Shown here piece by piece: positions 9,423-17,197 of a stretch of DNA of 64,000 nucleotides; the first letter of the stretch is position 1, and the number at the start of each line of letters is the position of its first letter. Position numbers and translations under genes: made by a program. The notes beneath the pieces are model-generated. The model was not told the origin of the DNA. It saw only the letters and a list, made by a program, of their open reading frames with translations, and ran no database searches. Origin of the DNA: Faecalispora jeddahensis (lineage in GTDB: Bacteria; Bacillota; Clostridia; Oscillospirales; Acutalibacteraceae). The stretch is from NCBI RefSeq assembly GCF_000577335.1, contig NZ_CBYL010000008.1, positions 30,736 to 94,735 on the forward strand, read 5' to 3'.

Positions 9423-10271
9423 TTAGTGAGATACTACGGCGTTCTCCAATTCCTCTTCCGGCAGCTCATACGGCGTGTATCCCTCAGGGTTGGCTTCCAC
9501 CTTTAAATAGGGCTTCATCTCAAAATACGGCACCACGATCTGATACACATCGCCCAGCGCGTAGGGCACCGGCAGGGAAAAGCCGATTCCGTCCGGCGTC
9601 ATATACACGGAGGTTTCCGCCTTGTTCTGCGCAATGATCTCGGATGGGAGTGCGTCTACGATCTCTGCCGGAGCGTTGTCGCGCACGGCTTCCCAGATCA
9701 CCTCATACAGATCCTCGTCATCCTCGAGCAGATCGGACGCAGCCAGCACTTTGCCGGATTGCAGATCGAAATTGACAGCCCTGGTATATTTGCTCGGGTG
9801 GGCAGCATCGGAGCGCCCGAATGAAACGGTAAACAGCACACTGACGAAGTCGCCGCTCTGACGCGTCAGCTCGTAATCGGTGCGGATCGTGACCTGTATT
9901 ACCTGCTTGCTCGAAGCATCCCGCTCCTCCGCATAGCCATTCTGCTCCACGTCGCGCAGCGCCGCTTCCTTTACGGCGGCATTCAGCGCCTCCGAATGCT
10001 TCATTCCCAGAAACACCGGATACGCTACCGTATAGTTTTTCCCATTATTTTGAAATTGAAACAGCTCGCGGCGCACTGCCGCGGTTGAAACCTGATCCGA
10101 GCTTTCCGGCTCGGAGGATTCGGGAGCCGAGAACTCCGGCTGAGAGGACTCCGATGCGGAGACCTCTTCGGAAGAAGAAGGCGCCGAGCTTTGCCCGCCG
10201 CGCCCCGCGCAGCCGGTCAGCAGAGAGAACAGCAGCGCAGCAGCGGCCCCTGCCGCAATCAGTCGTTTCAT
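9423..10271 (-). CDS. lipoprotein with a DUF3298-like C-terminal domain
   Basis: A surface lipoprotein of 282 residues. The N-terminus is a lipoprotein signal peptide with lipobox LLTGC (cysteine 21), followed by a Ser/Glu/Pro-rich spacer to about residue 60. The globular part, with the YPVFLGMKHSEALNAAVKEA start and a C-terminal segment with LLEDDEDLYEVIWEAV and GIGFSLPVPYALGD, resembles DUF4163/DUF3298 proteins such as RsiV and PdaC extracellular domains. There is no polysaccharide deacetylase domain. The gene begins one base after the small gene at 10273 and is translated with it. The function is unknown. Confidence 0.75.
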   Translation of the reverse strand: MKRLIAAGAAAALLFSLLTGCAGRGGQSSAPSSSEEVSASESSQPEFSAPESSEPESSDQVSTAAVRRELFQFQNNGKNYTVAYPVFLGMKHSEALNAAVKEAALRDVEQNGYAEERDASSKQVIQVTIRTDYELTRQSGDFVSVLFTVSFGRSDAAHPSKYTRAVNFDLQSGKVLAASDLLEDDEDLYEVIWEAVRDNAPAEIVDALPSEIIAQNKAETSVYMTPDGIGFSLPVPYALGDVYQIVVPYFEMKPYLKVEANPEGYTPYELPEEELENAVVSH

Positions 10272-10272
10272 T

Positions 10273-10569
10273 TCAGCTCCTCCTTTTTTCAGAAGTAATT
10301 TGTTTATGCCGGATCACAGTTCCCCGGGCAGAAATCATTCGATTGGCAAAAAACAGGGACGCCCTATAAAATAGACCCCAGGGGCCCTGCAGCGAACGCT
10401 CACTGACCAGAATGGAAGTCGGGCCATCCAGAAGCTCAAGATCCTCCTGCGAATCAATTCCTTTGGCAAACAGCACCGGGCGCGGAAAGCATTGCCGATA
10501 TTGACCCCACCCGCGCACCGCAGCAGCCGCAGAAAACACCAAGGCTACCAATGCAATCAGTCTTTTCAT
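10273..10569 (-). CDS. small membrane protein with DGPTSILV motif (paralogue B)
   Basis: A 98-residue protein with an N-terminal hydrophobic helix (residues 4-18) and the motif DGPTSILV at 48-55. It is a diverged copy of the upstream neighbour: same length, similar N-terminal helix, the same motif, and a matching Phe-rich segment (FYRASLFFA against FFRFVFFFA). The motif is the aspartate-containing ion site of sodium-pump decarboxylase beta subunits, present in full in the gene at 12645. Its ATG overlaps the stop of paralogue A by four bases, and its stop is one base from the lipoprotein gene. Function unknown. Confidence 0.7.
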   Translation of the reverse strand: MKRLIALVALVFSAAAAVRGWGQYRQCFPRPVLFAKGIDSQEDLELLDGPTSILVSERSLQGPWGLFYRASLFFANRMISARGTVIRHKQITSEKRRS

Positions 10570-10862
10570 GGCCGCCCTGCCTTTCCATCAAATCGCTTTT
10601 TTCTGCTACGCTCGCGCCGCCAATCACTCAAAGAAGAGAAGGTGTCCGCAAAGAAAAAGACGAAACGAAAAAAGACACTTACCGCACTCCAGCTGCTTTT
10701 TTGCGTCACAAGGATCGAGGTAGGGCCGTCCGCTGCACCAATCACGCCCACCGCGCAGGCATCACGGTCGGTCCACCGACGACTGAGCCGCCAGCCGGAC
10801 AGCGCCGCAGCAGCCGTCAATGCAACTGTCAGCACCGCCGAAATTTTCCAAAGCTTTTTCAT
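10566..10862 (-). CDS. small membrane protein with GVIGAADGPTSILV motif (paralogue A)
   Basis: A 98-residue protein with an N-terminal hydrophobic helix (about 7-22) and residues 39-52 GVIGAADGPTSILV, identical to residues 151-164 of the decarboxylase beta subunit encoded at 12645. It has none of that protein's other transmembrane helices. The frame is open upstream to 10982, but the ATG at 10862 has a good AAAGGAG site and gives the same length as paralogue B. Short clostridial proteins with this motif are sometimes labelled decarboxylase beta subunit; they cannot be complete pumps. Confidence 0.7.
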   Translation of the reverse strand: MKKLWKISAVLTVALTAAAALSGWRLSRRWTDRDACAVGVIGAADGPTSILVTQKSSWSAVSVFFRFVFFFADTFSSLSDWRRERSRKKRFDGKAGRP

Positions 10863-10902
10863 AGGATTCTCCTTTCTTCTCTCCTTATTCTGCGGGGAAT
10901 GG

Positions 10903-10943
10903 AAAAAAGGGAAAGGGATGGCTGGCATCCTCTTTCCCCTTTT
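10903..10943 (-). terminator. terminator after proS, upstream of the small paralogue operon
   Basis: Imperfect inverted repeat 10903-10920 with 10926-10943, with six T on the minus strand at the end. It lies between proS and the 98-residue gene A. Only 40 bases separate it from that gene's start, which leaves little space for a promoter, so the small genes may depend on read-through. Confidence 0.6.
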
Positions 10944-10987
10944 CGCGTCGTTTTCCATCGGTTTCGTCCGTTTCGGCGGCAAATGGC

Positions 10988-12424
10988 TTAATAGGCCTTT
11001 CCCCAGTAAACCATCGCTTTGGCTTTCTGCCCACAGCAGACACAGGTCTCCGTAATCTGTTCCTGCTCGAAAGGCATACAGCGGGAGGAAACTCCAGCCA
11101 AATCTTTCAGTTTTTCCTCACACTCGGGACTTCCGCACCACATTGCTTTGATAAAGCCGGGCTTCTGGTCCGCCATCTCGCGGAATTCATCCAATGTTTT
11201 GACGGTGTAGGTCATGTTTTCGCGGCGACTCAGCGCCGTGTCGTACATGCCCCTGCGAACCGCTTCCAGCTGGTCCAACACAGCCTGTTCGAGGTCGGCC
11301 AGAGAAACAAAACTCTTTTCTCTGTCGGTTCTGCGAACCAGCACGCATTGATCCTTCTCGATATCCTTGGGGCCGATCTCCAAACGGATCGGAACCCCTT
11401 TCATTTCATACTGAGCAAACTTCCAGCCAGGCGACTGATCACTGTCGTCAACCAGAACGCGACAAACCTTTTTGAGCCTTTGCTCCAGTTCTCTCGCCTT
11501 TTCCAGAACGCCTTCCTTGTGCTGAGCCACCGGCACGATCACAACCTGAATCGGTGCGACCGCAGGGGGCAGAACCAGGCCGTCGTTATCTCCGTGGGTC
11601 ATAATGATTCCGCCGATAATGCGGGTGCTCAAACCCCAGGAGGTCTGGTGAGGGTAGCAGACAGAATTATCCCTGCCCTGGAACGTGATGTCAAACGCTC
11701 TTGCAAATCCGTCGCCGAAATAATGGCTGGTACCGGACTGCAACGCCTTGCCGTCGTGCATCATGGCCTCAATGGTATAAGTCATTTCCGCGCCGGCAAA
11801 CTTTTCCTTGTCGGTCTTTCTTCCCTTGATCACCGGGATCGAAAGCTCGTTCTCGCAAAGCTCCGCGTACACCCGCAGCATCTGCTCGGTTTCGGCCTTG
11901 GCCTCTTCCGCCGTTTCGTGCATGGTGTGTCCCTCCTGCCAGTGGAATTCCACCGAGCGAAGGAACGGGCGTGTGGTTTTCTCCCACCGCACCACAGAAC
12001 ACCACTGGTTATAGAGCTTTGGAAGATCGCGCCAGGATTGAATTTTACGCGCGTAATAATCACAGAACAGGGTTTCGGAAGTAGGCCGCACGCAAAGGCG
12101 CTCGGGAAGCTCCTCACTGCCGCCGTGGGTTACCCACGCGACCTCGGGCGCAAAGCCCTCTACGTGATCCTTTTCCTTCTGGAGCAGACTTTCCGGAATA
12201 AACAGCGGCATTGCAACGTTCTGATGCCCCAGCTCCTTAAAGCGCTTATCCAGAAGATCGCGGATGTTCTCCCAGATGGCCCAGCCGTATGGTTCAATCA
12301 CCATACAGCCGCGCACGCTGGAATAATCCATCAGCTCCGCTTTTTTCACAATATCTGTGTACCATCTGGCAAAGTCTTCCTCCATGGGAGTAATGGCCTC
12401 TACCAGTTTCTTTTGTCCGGCCAT
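10988..12424 (-). CDS. proS: prolyl-tRNA synthetase, short archaeal/eukaryotic type
   Basis: Charges tRNA(Pro) with proline. 478 residues: class II core with motif 2 in the [20 protein letters not shown] stretch and motif 3 with the [21 protein letters not shown] stretch, an anticodon-binding domain ([15 protein letters not shown] onward), and a C-terminal zinc-binding-like domain with paired cysteines (CGSPEC, CVCCG) ending in aromatic Tyr. There is no editing (INS) domain, unlike the long bacterial type. The gene starts 19 bases after the decarboxylase gamma gene, and no T-box leader is visible, which is unusual for a clostridial synthetase gene. Confidence 0.96.
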   Translation of the reverse strand: MAGQKKLVEAITPMEEDFARWYTDIVKKAELMDYSSVRGCMVIEPYGWAIWENIRDLLDKRFKELGHQNVAMPLFIPESLLQKEKDHVEGFAPEVAWVTHGGSEELPERLCVRPTSETLFCDYYARKIQSWRDLPKLYNQWCSVVRWEKTTRPFLRSVEFHWQEGHTMHETAEEAKAETEQMLRVYAELCENELSIPVIKGRKTDKEKFAGAEMTYTIEAMMHDGKALQSGTSHYFGDGFARAFDITFQGRDNSVCYPHQTSWGLSTRIIGGIIMTHGDNDGLVLPPAVAPIQVVIVPVAQHKEGVLEKARELEQRLKKVCRVLVDDSDQSPGWKFAQYEMKGVPIRLEIGPKDIEKDQCVLVRRTDREKSFVSLADLEQAVLDQLEAVRRGMYDTALSRRENMTYTVKTLDEFREMADQKPGFIKAMWCGSPECEEKLKDLAGVSSRCMPFEQEQITETCVCCGQKAKAMVYWGKAY

Positions 12425-12443
12425 GATTCGCTTGCTCCTTAAA

Positions 12444-12629
12444 TTACTGCTTTTCTTTTTTGCCGCCGGTCAGCTTATCAAGGCCAACGATCAGCGCATA
12501 GATCAGCACCATTACGATAAAAATACCCAGCATACCCTTGCCCATCAGCTCAAGGGAATGGTCAATGTTCTCAGTGGTCACTTCGCCGATTAGGCTCTGA
12601 AACGCAACTGCCAATGTAGTTAAATTCAT
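12444..12629 (-). CDS. sodium-pump decarboxylase gamma-like subunit
   Basis: A 61-residue protein with one transmembrane helix (about residues 32-51, [20 protein letters not shown]) and a short basic tail, the architecture of the OadG/GcdD-like small subunit that anchors the soluble part of biotin-dependent sodium-pumping decarboxylases. It follows the beta subunit gene by 15 bases, which strongly supports the call. Neither the alpha subunit nor the biotin carrier is in this window, so the substrate cannot be told. Confidence 0.75.
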   Translation of the reverse strand: MNLTTLAVAFQSLIGEVTTENIDHSLELMGKGMLGIFIVMVLIYALIVGLDKLTGGKKEKQ

Positions 12630-12644
12630 AATAAAGACCCTCCT

Positions 12645-13823
12645 TTAAGCCAAAAATACTTTAGCCAGGGACAGAATGATACCGCCGGCTACAACGGAAC
12701 CGATCTGGCCTGCAACGTTCGCGCCAACAGCGTGCATCAGCAGGTGGTTCTGGTTGTCCTCTTTCAGAGCCATCTTCTGGATGACACGAGCGGACATCGG
12801 GAACGCGGAAATACCGGCGCCGCCGACCATCGGGTTGATCTTTTTGCCCTGGGGCAGGAAGATGTTCAGAATCTTCGCGAACACAACGCCGCCGATGGTG
12901 TCAAAGACAAACGCAAACAGACCCAGAGCCATAACGATCAGCGTACCCACGTTCAGGAAGCGGTCTGCCTGCATGGTGAATGCGATGGTGATGCCCAGGA
13001 AGATTGTGATCAGGTTTGCCAGCGGGCCCTGCGCTGTCTGAGACAGGCTCTCGAGGCGACCGCTCTCACGGATCAGGTTACCGAACATCAAAAAGCCTAC
13101 CAGCGCTACGGAATCGGGAGCGATCATGCCCGCGATCAAAGTAACGATGATGGGGAACAGAATCTTGGTGGTCTTGGTAACGGACTTCGGGTTGTAGGGC
13201 ATGCGGATCATGCGCTCTTTCTTGCTTGTTACCAGCTTGATCGCCATAGGCTGAATGACCGGCACCAAAGCCATGTACGAATACGCCGCGACGGCAATCG
13301 CGCCCATATAAGCGCTGCCCAGCGTCTGAGAAACAAGAATGGAGGTCGGGCCGTCAGCAGCGCCGATGACACCGATGCTCATGGCGTCCTTCAGCGGGAA
13401 GCCGAGCAGAACCGCCAGCACAACAGTCAGGAAGATACCAAACTGGGCCGCGCCGCCGAACAGAAGCATCCGGGGGTTGGAAAGCAGGGGTCCGAAATCG
13501 ATCATCGCACCGATACCAACGAACAGCAGAAGCGGAAACGCCTCAGAAGTTTCGATACCGGCCTGGAACAACCAGGTAACAATACCCGGCGCTCCCACAA
13601 CAGTAGTATGACCAGCAGCATCAACAACAATGTTGCCGAGCACGCCCGGAAGGGGCAGGTTTACGAGGATTGCACCAAAGCCCATGGGGAGCAACAGTGC
13701 AGGTTCAAAATCCTTTTCAATTGCAAGCCAAATGAGCAGCGCTCCAACTACCCACATGACCAGCATTTTCGGGTTGGCGGCCATAGTCTGCACGCCGTCA
13801 ACTAAAAAGCTGAATTCATTCAA
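12645..13823 (-). CDS. sodium ion-translocating decarboxylase beta subunit (GcdB/OadB/MmdB family)
   Basis: Integral membrane subunit, 392 residues and about ten helices, that couples decarboxylation of the carboxybiotin intermediate to Na+ export. The ion-site segment IGVIGAADGPTSILVSQ is at residues 150-166; its Asp corresponds to the essential Asp203 of Klebsiella OadB. The second conserved region, GGAGISAFPMSARVIQ, is near the C-terminus, followed by GANVAGQIGSVVAGG. The substrate may be glutaconyl-CoA, oxaloacetate or methylmalonyl-CoA; a glutamate-fermenting anaerobe would favour GcdB. The ribosome binding site is about 15 bases from the ATG, longer than usual. Confidence 0.92.
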   Translation of the reverse strand: MNEFSFLVDGVQTMAANPKMLVMWVVGALLIWLAIEKDFEPALLLPMGFGAILVNLPLPGVLGNIVVDAAGHTTVVGAPGIVTWLFQAGIETSEAFPLLLFVGIGAMIDFGPLLSNPRMLLFGGAAQFGIFLTVVLAVLLGFPLKDAMSIGVIGAADGPTSILVSQTLGSAYMGAIAVAAYSYMALVPVIQPMAIKLVTSKKERMIRMPYNPKSVTKTTKILFPIIVTLIAGMIAPDSVALVGFLMFGNLIRESGRLESLSQTAQGPLANLITIFLGITIAFTMQADRFLNVGTLIVMALGLFAFVFDTIGGVVFAKILNIFLPQGKKINPMVGGAGISAFPMSARVIQKMALKEDNQNHLLMHAVGANVAGQIGSVVAGGIILSLAKVFLA

Positions 13824-13875
13824 CGATTTTTACTCTCCTTTTGAAAATATTTTATTTTCCATGCTAACTCCATAC

Positions 13876-13904
13876 ATTATATCGGCTTCCTTTGTGATTT
13901 TCAA
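13876..13904 (-). promoter_or_regulatory. promoter of the decarboxylase beta-gamma-proS operon
   Basis: On the minus strand TTGAAA (13899-13904), 17 bases, TATAAT (13876-13881). It reads into the beta subunit gene from a start site about 45 bases upstream of its ATG. Confidence 0.75.
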
Positions 13905-13925
13905 GTCAAAAGACTAAAAAATCAT

Positions 13926-13953
13926 AAAAAAACCGCTGTGCAGGGCACAACGG
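13926..13953 (-). terminator. terminator of acpP
   Basis: Inverted repeat 13933-13941 with 13945-13953 (9 pairs, one G-U) followed on the minus strand by seven T. It lies just downstream of acpP and upstream of the decarboxylase promoter. Confidence 0.75.
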
Positions 13954-14011
13954 CTTTCATTTTTTGTAGATTATACAGTTTTAACCATTTTTTTGCTGAT
14001 TTTATACAGTC

Positions 14012-14239
14012 TTAAACATGCTCTTCAATGTATTTCACAAGTTCCCCGACTGTTTTAATGTTATCGATCTCCGTATCGGGAATCTCGATTTCAAATTCAT
14101 CTTCGATCGACATCAGCAGGTCGACCACATCCAGGGAATCCGCGCCCAGGTCATCCACCACGGATGTGTCTAAAGTAATGGAGTCCTCCTCAACATCAAA
14201 CTGCTCGCTGAGGATCGCCTTTACCTTCTCAAAAACCAT
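14012..14239 (-). CDS. acpP: acyl carrier protein
   Basis: Carries growing acyl chains in fatty acid synthesis on a phosphopantetheine arm. 75 residues, strongly acidic, with the attachment serine in GADSLDVVDLLMSIEDEF (the DSLD motif, around residue 35). It stands alone rather than in a fab cluster, divergent from aroE, with its own promoter and terminator. A GGAGGAAAAAGG ribosome binding site precedes the ATG. Confidence 0.96.
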   Translation of the reverse strand: MVFEKVKAILSEQFDVEEDSITLDTSVVDDLGADSLDVVDLLMSIEDEFEIEIPDTEIDNIKTVGELVKYIEEHV

Positions 14240-14285
14240 CCTTTTTCCTCCTTACCGAATAAAGTAAAAAATGATTGCGCTCGGT

Positions 14286-14314
14286 TTGCAATCAAGAATA
14301 TTGTATGCTACAAT
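14286..14314 (+). promoter_or_regulatory. promoter of aroE-aroK
   Basis: TTGCAA (14286-14291), 17 bases, TACAAT (14309-14314) with an extended TGC before the -10 box. It would give a leader of about 80 bases and overlaps the transcribed region of the divergent acpP promoter. Confidence 0.65.
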
Positions 14315-14326
14315 TTCCCTACCCAC

Positions 14327-14355
14327 ATATTATTAGCAATCTTTCTCTTTGTCAA
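14327..14355 (-). promoter_or_regulatory. promoter of acpP
   Basis: On the minus strand TTGACA (14350-14355), 17 bases, TAATAT (14327-14332). An inverted repeat AGGAAT-N6-ATTCCT at 14357-14374 lies directly upstream of the -35 box and downstream of the aroE start site, a possible shared operator. Confidence 0.75.
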
Positions 14356-14402
14356 TAGGAATTATAACATTCCTAATTATTTCTTTTCAGAGGGGTTTCC
14401 AA

Positions 14403-15293
14403 ATGAAAAAACGTCATTTCGGCCTGATCGGGTTTCCGGTGGGCCACACCATGTCGCCGTTCATCCACGGCGAGCTGTTCCGCCTTGCGGGGATCGACGC
14501 GGACTACACGGTGTTCTCTGTTTCTCCGGAGGGGCTTGCGCAGCCCGAAGAGAAGGAGCGCCTTCTCGGGCTGGACGGCTTTAATGTGACGATTCCTCAT
14601 AAGCAGGCGGTCATGACTTTGCTGGGAAAAATCGACGAAAAAGCGGCGGCGTTTTCCTCGGTGAATACTGTCAAGAACGAGAACGGATGCCTTTGCGGCT
14701 TCACCACCGACGGGGAGGGCTTTCAAAAGTCTCTTCGCGCCGCGGGAATCCCCATGGGAGGGAAAAACCTGATTTTGGGCAGCGGCGGCGTTTCGCGTGT
14801 GATGGCTTTCGAGCTGGCCGACGCCGCCTATTTCCCCGATCTGACGATCTGCGTGCGGGAAAGCGGCCTTTCTTCCGCCCGCGAGCTGGCAGACACCCTG
14901 ACCGAGCGCCTGCGCCGGGAGCAGAAGGATTTTTTGGTGCGTGTCTGCCGCTACGACGAGCTTGACCCGGCCGAATCGTATGATCTGGCCGTGAACGGCA
15001 CGCCGGCGGGTATGCACCCGAACACCCATACTATTCCCCCGCTTCCGGCGGAATTATACCAAAATATTTCCGCCGTTTTCGATGCGGTGTACAATCCGGA
15101 AGATACCTTGTTCCTGCAGACAGCCCGGCGCGCCGGAGCTGTGGCCGTGGGCGGCATGGATATGCTCGTGTGGCAGGCGGCCGCGGCGCAGCGCATCTGG
15201 TACGGTGCGGAGTTCGATCCGCAGCGCGTGGCCGAAATAAGCCGCAGCGCTATTTTGGAAATGAACCGCATGTTCGGCGCGGCAAAGGAGTGA
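14403..15293 (+). CDS. aroE: shikimate dehydrogenase
   Basis: Reduces 3-dehydroshikimate to shikimate with NADPH. 296 residues. The substrate domain has GFPVGHTMSPFIHGELF and FNVTIPHKQAVM, including the catalytic Lys of the PHK motif; the cofactor domain has a Gly-rich GSGGVSR loop and NGTPAGM; the C-terminal GGMDMLVWQAA is a family signature. The frame is open from 14349, but the ATG at 14403 follows AGAGGGG and matches the family start. It is the first gene of the shikimate cluster, five bases before aroK. Confidence 0.95.
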   Translation: MKKRHFGLIGFPVGHTMSPFIHGELFRLAGIDADYTVFSVSPEGLAQPEEKERLLGLDGFNVTIPHKQAVMTLLGKIDEKAAAFSSVNTVKNENGCLCGFTTDGEGFQKSLRAAGIPMGGKNLILGSGGVSRVMAFELADAAYFPDLTICVRESGLSSARELADTLTERLRREQKDFLVRVCRYDELDPAESYDLAVNGTPAGMHPNTHTIPPLPAELYQNISAVFDAVYNPEDTLFLQTARRAGAVAVGGMDMLVWQAAAAQRIWYGAEFDPQRVAEISRSAILEMNRMFGAAKE

Positions 15294-15298
15294 CGCGG

Positions 15299-15823
15299 AT
15301 GAGCGGCAACATTGTTCTGTGCGGCTTCATGGGCAGCGGGAAAACAACGGTCGGACAGGTTCTGGCACAGAAAAGCGGGCGGCGCTTTTTCGATCTGGAC
15401 CAATATATTGAGCAGCGGCAGGGAAAAACCATTTCTCGGATTTTTGCCGACGAGGGCGAGCAGACCTTCCGTCGGCTGGAAACGGAAGCCGCGCGGGAGC
15501 TTTCCTCACAGAAAGATCTGGTCATCGCCACCGGCGGCGGCGCGGTTTTAAGAGAAGAAAATGTGGACATCCTGCGCCAAAACGGCGTCATCGTGCTGCT
15601 GGACGCTTCCCTCGATACGCTGGAGCGCCGCCTTGACGGCGTGAGCGACCGGCCGCTTTTGCAGCGGGATGACCGGCAGGAATTTTTGCGCGCGCTGTAT
15701 GCCAAAAGAATGCCCTTATACCGCACCGTAGCGCAGCTTTGCGTGGATGCCGACCATGACCCCGATACGGTCTCAGAACAAATTTTACAAAAAGCTGAAC
15801 TTTTTTTCGGTGAAAACACTTGA
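15299..15823 (+). CDS. aroK: shikimate kinase
   Basis: Phosphorylates shikimate at O3 with ATP. 174 residues. Walker A GFMGSGKTT at residues 9-17, the shikimate-binding DxD in FFDLDQYIE, the TGGGAVL loop, and the lid with RPLL. The ATG follows the aroE stop by five bases, with GCAAAGGAG as ribosome binding site. The aroK stop codon TGA lies inside the -35 box of the next promoter, so aroE-aroK and the downstream genes form two overlapping transcription units. Confidence 0.95.
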   Translation: MSGNIVLCGFMGSGKTTVGQVLAQKSGRRFFDLDQYIEQRQGKTISRIFADEGEQTFRRLETEAARELSSQKDLVIATGGGAVLREENVDILRQNGVIVLLDASLDTLERRLDGVSDRPLLQRDDRQEFLRALYAKRMPLYRTVAQLCVDADHDPDTVSEQILQKAELFFGENT

Positions 15824-15848
15824 CAAATTTTTTGAGATTGTTTATCAT
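15820..15848 (+). promoter_or_regulatory. promoter of the aroF leader and operon
   Basis: TTGACA (15820-15825), 17 bases, TATCAT (15843-15848). The -35 box includes the aroK stop codon. Transcription would start near 15855, about 33 bases before the leader peptide. Confidence 0.75.
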
Positions 15849-15887
15849 GAACGCAAGTTGAAAACGAAAATCGGAGGAATCTCTTTC

Positions 15888-16040
15888 ATGGACGTTATTC
15901 GTAACAGTGTGCGATTTACAAGCTTTGGCTATCCCCGCTATTATTTTGCGTGGGATTTTTTCGCATGCTCCGAATACTGCCGTGACTGTTTCCGTCGGTC
16001 TGAATTTACTTCTTGCACAGGGCGTACCAAACGCCGCTAA
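15888..16040 (+). CDS. aromatic-rich leader peptide of the aroF operon (attenuator)
   Basis: A 50-codon open frame with a proper GGAGG ribosome binding site at about 15873-15877. Twelve of 50 residues are Phe, Tyr or Trp, and residues 15-25 read YPRYYFAWDFF, seven aromatic residues in eleven (15930-15962). The frame ends 21 bases before a strong terminator and 90 bases before aroF. Such a design lets ribosomes stalling for lack of charged tRNA for Phe, Tyr or Trp change the folding of the leader and prevent termination, as in E. coli pheA and trp. The product itself probably has no function. Confidence 0.75.
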   Translation: MDVIRNSVRFTSFGYPRYYFAWDFFACSEYCRDCFRRSEFTSCTGRTKRR

Positions 16041-16061
16041 TTTTTGCAGGGTAATATTAGA

Positions 16062-16100
16062 AGGGACGAAGCTGCCTGGCAGCTTCGTCCCTATTTTTTT
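16062..16100 (+). terminator. attenuator terminator before aroF
   Basis: Near-perfect inverted repeat 16062-16076 with 16078-16092 followed by A and seven T (16094-16100). It stands between the leader peptide and aroF, not after a normal gene, which marks it as an attenuator. Confidence 0.85.
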
Positions 16101-16129
16101 ACCCAAATTCAATACAGGAGGGTACTATT

Positions 16130-17146
16130 ATGATCATCGTATTAAAACCGGAATGCACAAACGATCAGCTGGAGCAATTCATTGAAAGGCTGACCAGCCA
16201 TTACGACCTTCAGGTGAACACCTGGGTAGGCACCCAGAGAACCGTTCTTGGCCTGATCGGCGATACCTCCATCGTAGACATGGACTATATCGCTGCGCAG
16301 GACCTGGTGGAAAGCGTAAAGAGGGTGCAGGAGCCGTACAAGAAGGCAAACCGCAAGTTTCATCCGGACAATACGGTGATCACCCTCCCCGGCGGACAGA
16401 AAATCGGCGACGGCTCGCTCACCCTGATTGCCGGCCCCTGCTCCGTAGAGGGCGAGGAACAAATTTGCGGCATCGCGGAACGCGTAAAGACTGCGGGCGC
16501 CAAGTTCCTGCGCGGCGGCGCGTTCAAGCCCCGCACCTCCCCATACTCCTTCCAGGGCATGAAGGCCGAGGGTCTCGAGCTTTTGAGTGAGGCAAAGAAG
16601 AAAACCGGCCTGCCGATCGTCACCGAGATCATGCGCGTTTCACACCTTGAGCTGTTCGAGGATGTCGACATCATTCAGGTGGGCGCACGCAACATGCAGA
16701 ACTTCGAGCTGCTCAAGGAGCTCGGCAAGATCAACAAGCCCATCCTGTTAAAGCGCGGCCTTTCCAGCACGATTGAAGAGCTGCTGATGAGCGCAGAATA
16801 CATCATGGCGGGCGGCAATGAGCAGGTCATCCTCTGCGAGCGGGGAATCCGCACCTTTGAACCCTACACCCGCAACACGCTGGATATTTCCGCCGTGCCG
16901 GTGCTCAAGAAGCTTTCTCACCTGCCGGTCGTCGTAGACCCCAGCCACGCAGGCGGCATCGCCTGGCTGGTAGAGCCGCTGGCCATGGCCGCGGTGGCCG
17001 CCGGAGCCGATGGTCTGATCATCGAAGTGCACAACGACCCGCCGCACGCGCTCTCCGACGGCGCGCAGTCTTTGACGCCCGACCAGTTCGACAGGGTTTC
17101 CTCCCGCCTGTTCGAGGTGGGCAAGGTATTCGGCAAAACACGATAA
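16130..17146 (+). CDS. aroF: DAHP synthase, AroA-beta type with N-terminal regulatory domain
   Basis: First step of the shikimate pathway: condenses phosphoenolpyruvate and erythrose 4-phosphate. 338 residues. Residues 1-70 form the ferredoxin-like regulatory domain ([19 protein letters not shown]...) as in Thermotoga, where Tyr and Phe bind; the TIM barrel follows with [31 protein letters not shown], and [10 protein letters not shown] with a metal-ligand His. Regulation is thus double: enzyme inhibition by the domain and transcription attenuation in the leader. A GGAGGG site precedes the ATG. Confidence 0.96.
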   Translation: MIIVLKPECTNDQLEQFIERLTSHYDLQVNTWVGTQRTVLGLIGDTSIVDMDYIAAQDLVESVKRVQEPYKKANRKFHPDNTVITLPGGQKIGDGSLTLIAGPCSVEGEEQICGIAERVKTAGAKFLRGGAFKPRTSPYSFQGMKAEGLELLSEAKKKTGLPIVTEIMRVSHLELFEDVDIIQVGARNMQNFELLKELGKINKPILLKRGLSSTIEELLMSAEYIMAGGNEQVILCERGIRTFEPYTRNTLDISAVPVLKKLSHLPVVVDPSHAGGIAWLVEPLAMAAVAAGADGLIIEVHNDPPHALSDGAQSLTPDQFDRVSSRLFEVGKVFGKTR

Positions 17147-17197
17147 TGCGGCAAACGGCCGCACCGGCCGAACGATTTGGCAAGGAGAGTGTGAACT

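Noticed and set aside
12425..12443. T-box leader for proS
   Set aside because: Only 19 bases separate proS from the upstream gene, and no T-box sequence was seen before the operon promoter.
15849..16129. T-box or riboswitch controlling aroF
   Set aside because: No T-box consensus is seen, and the aromatic-rich frame with ribosome binding site explains the leader better.
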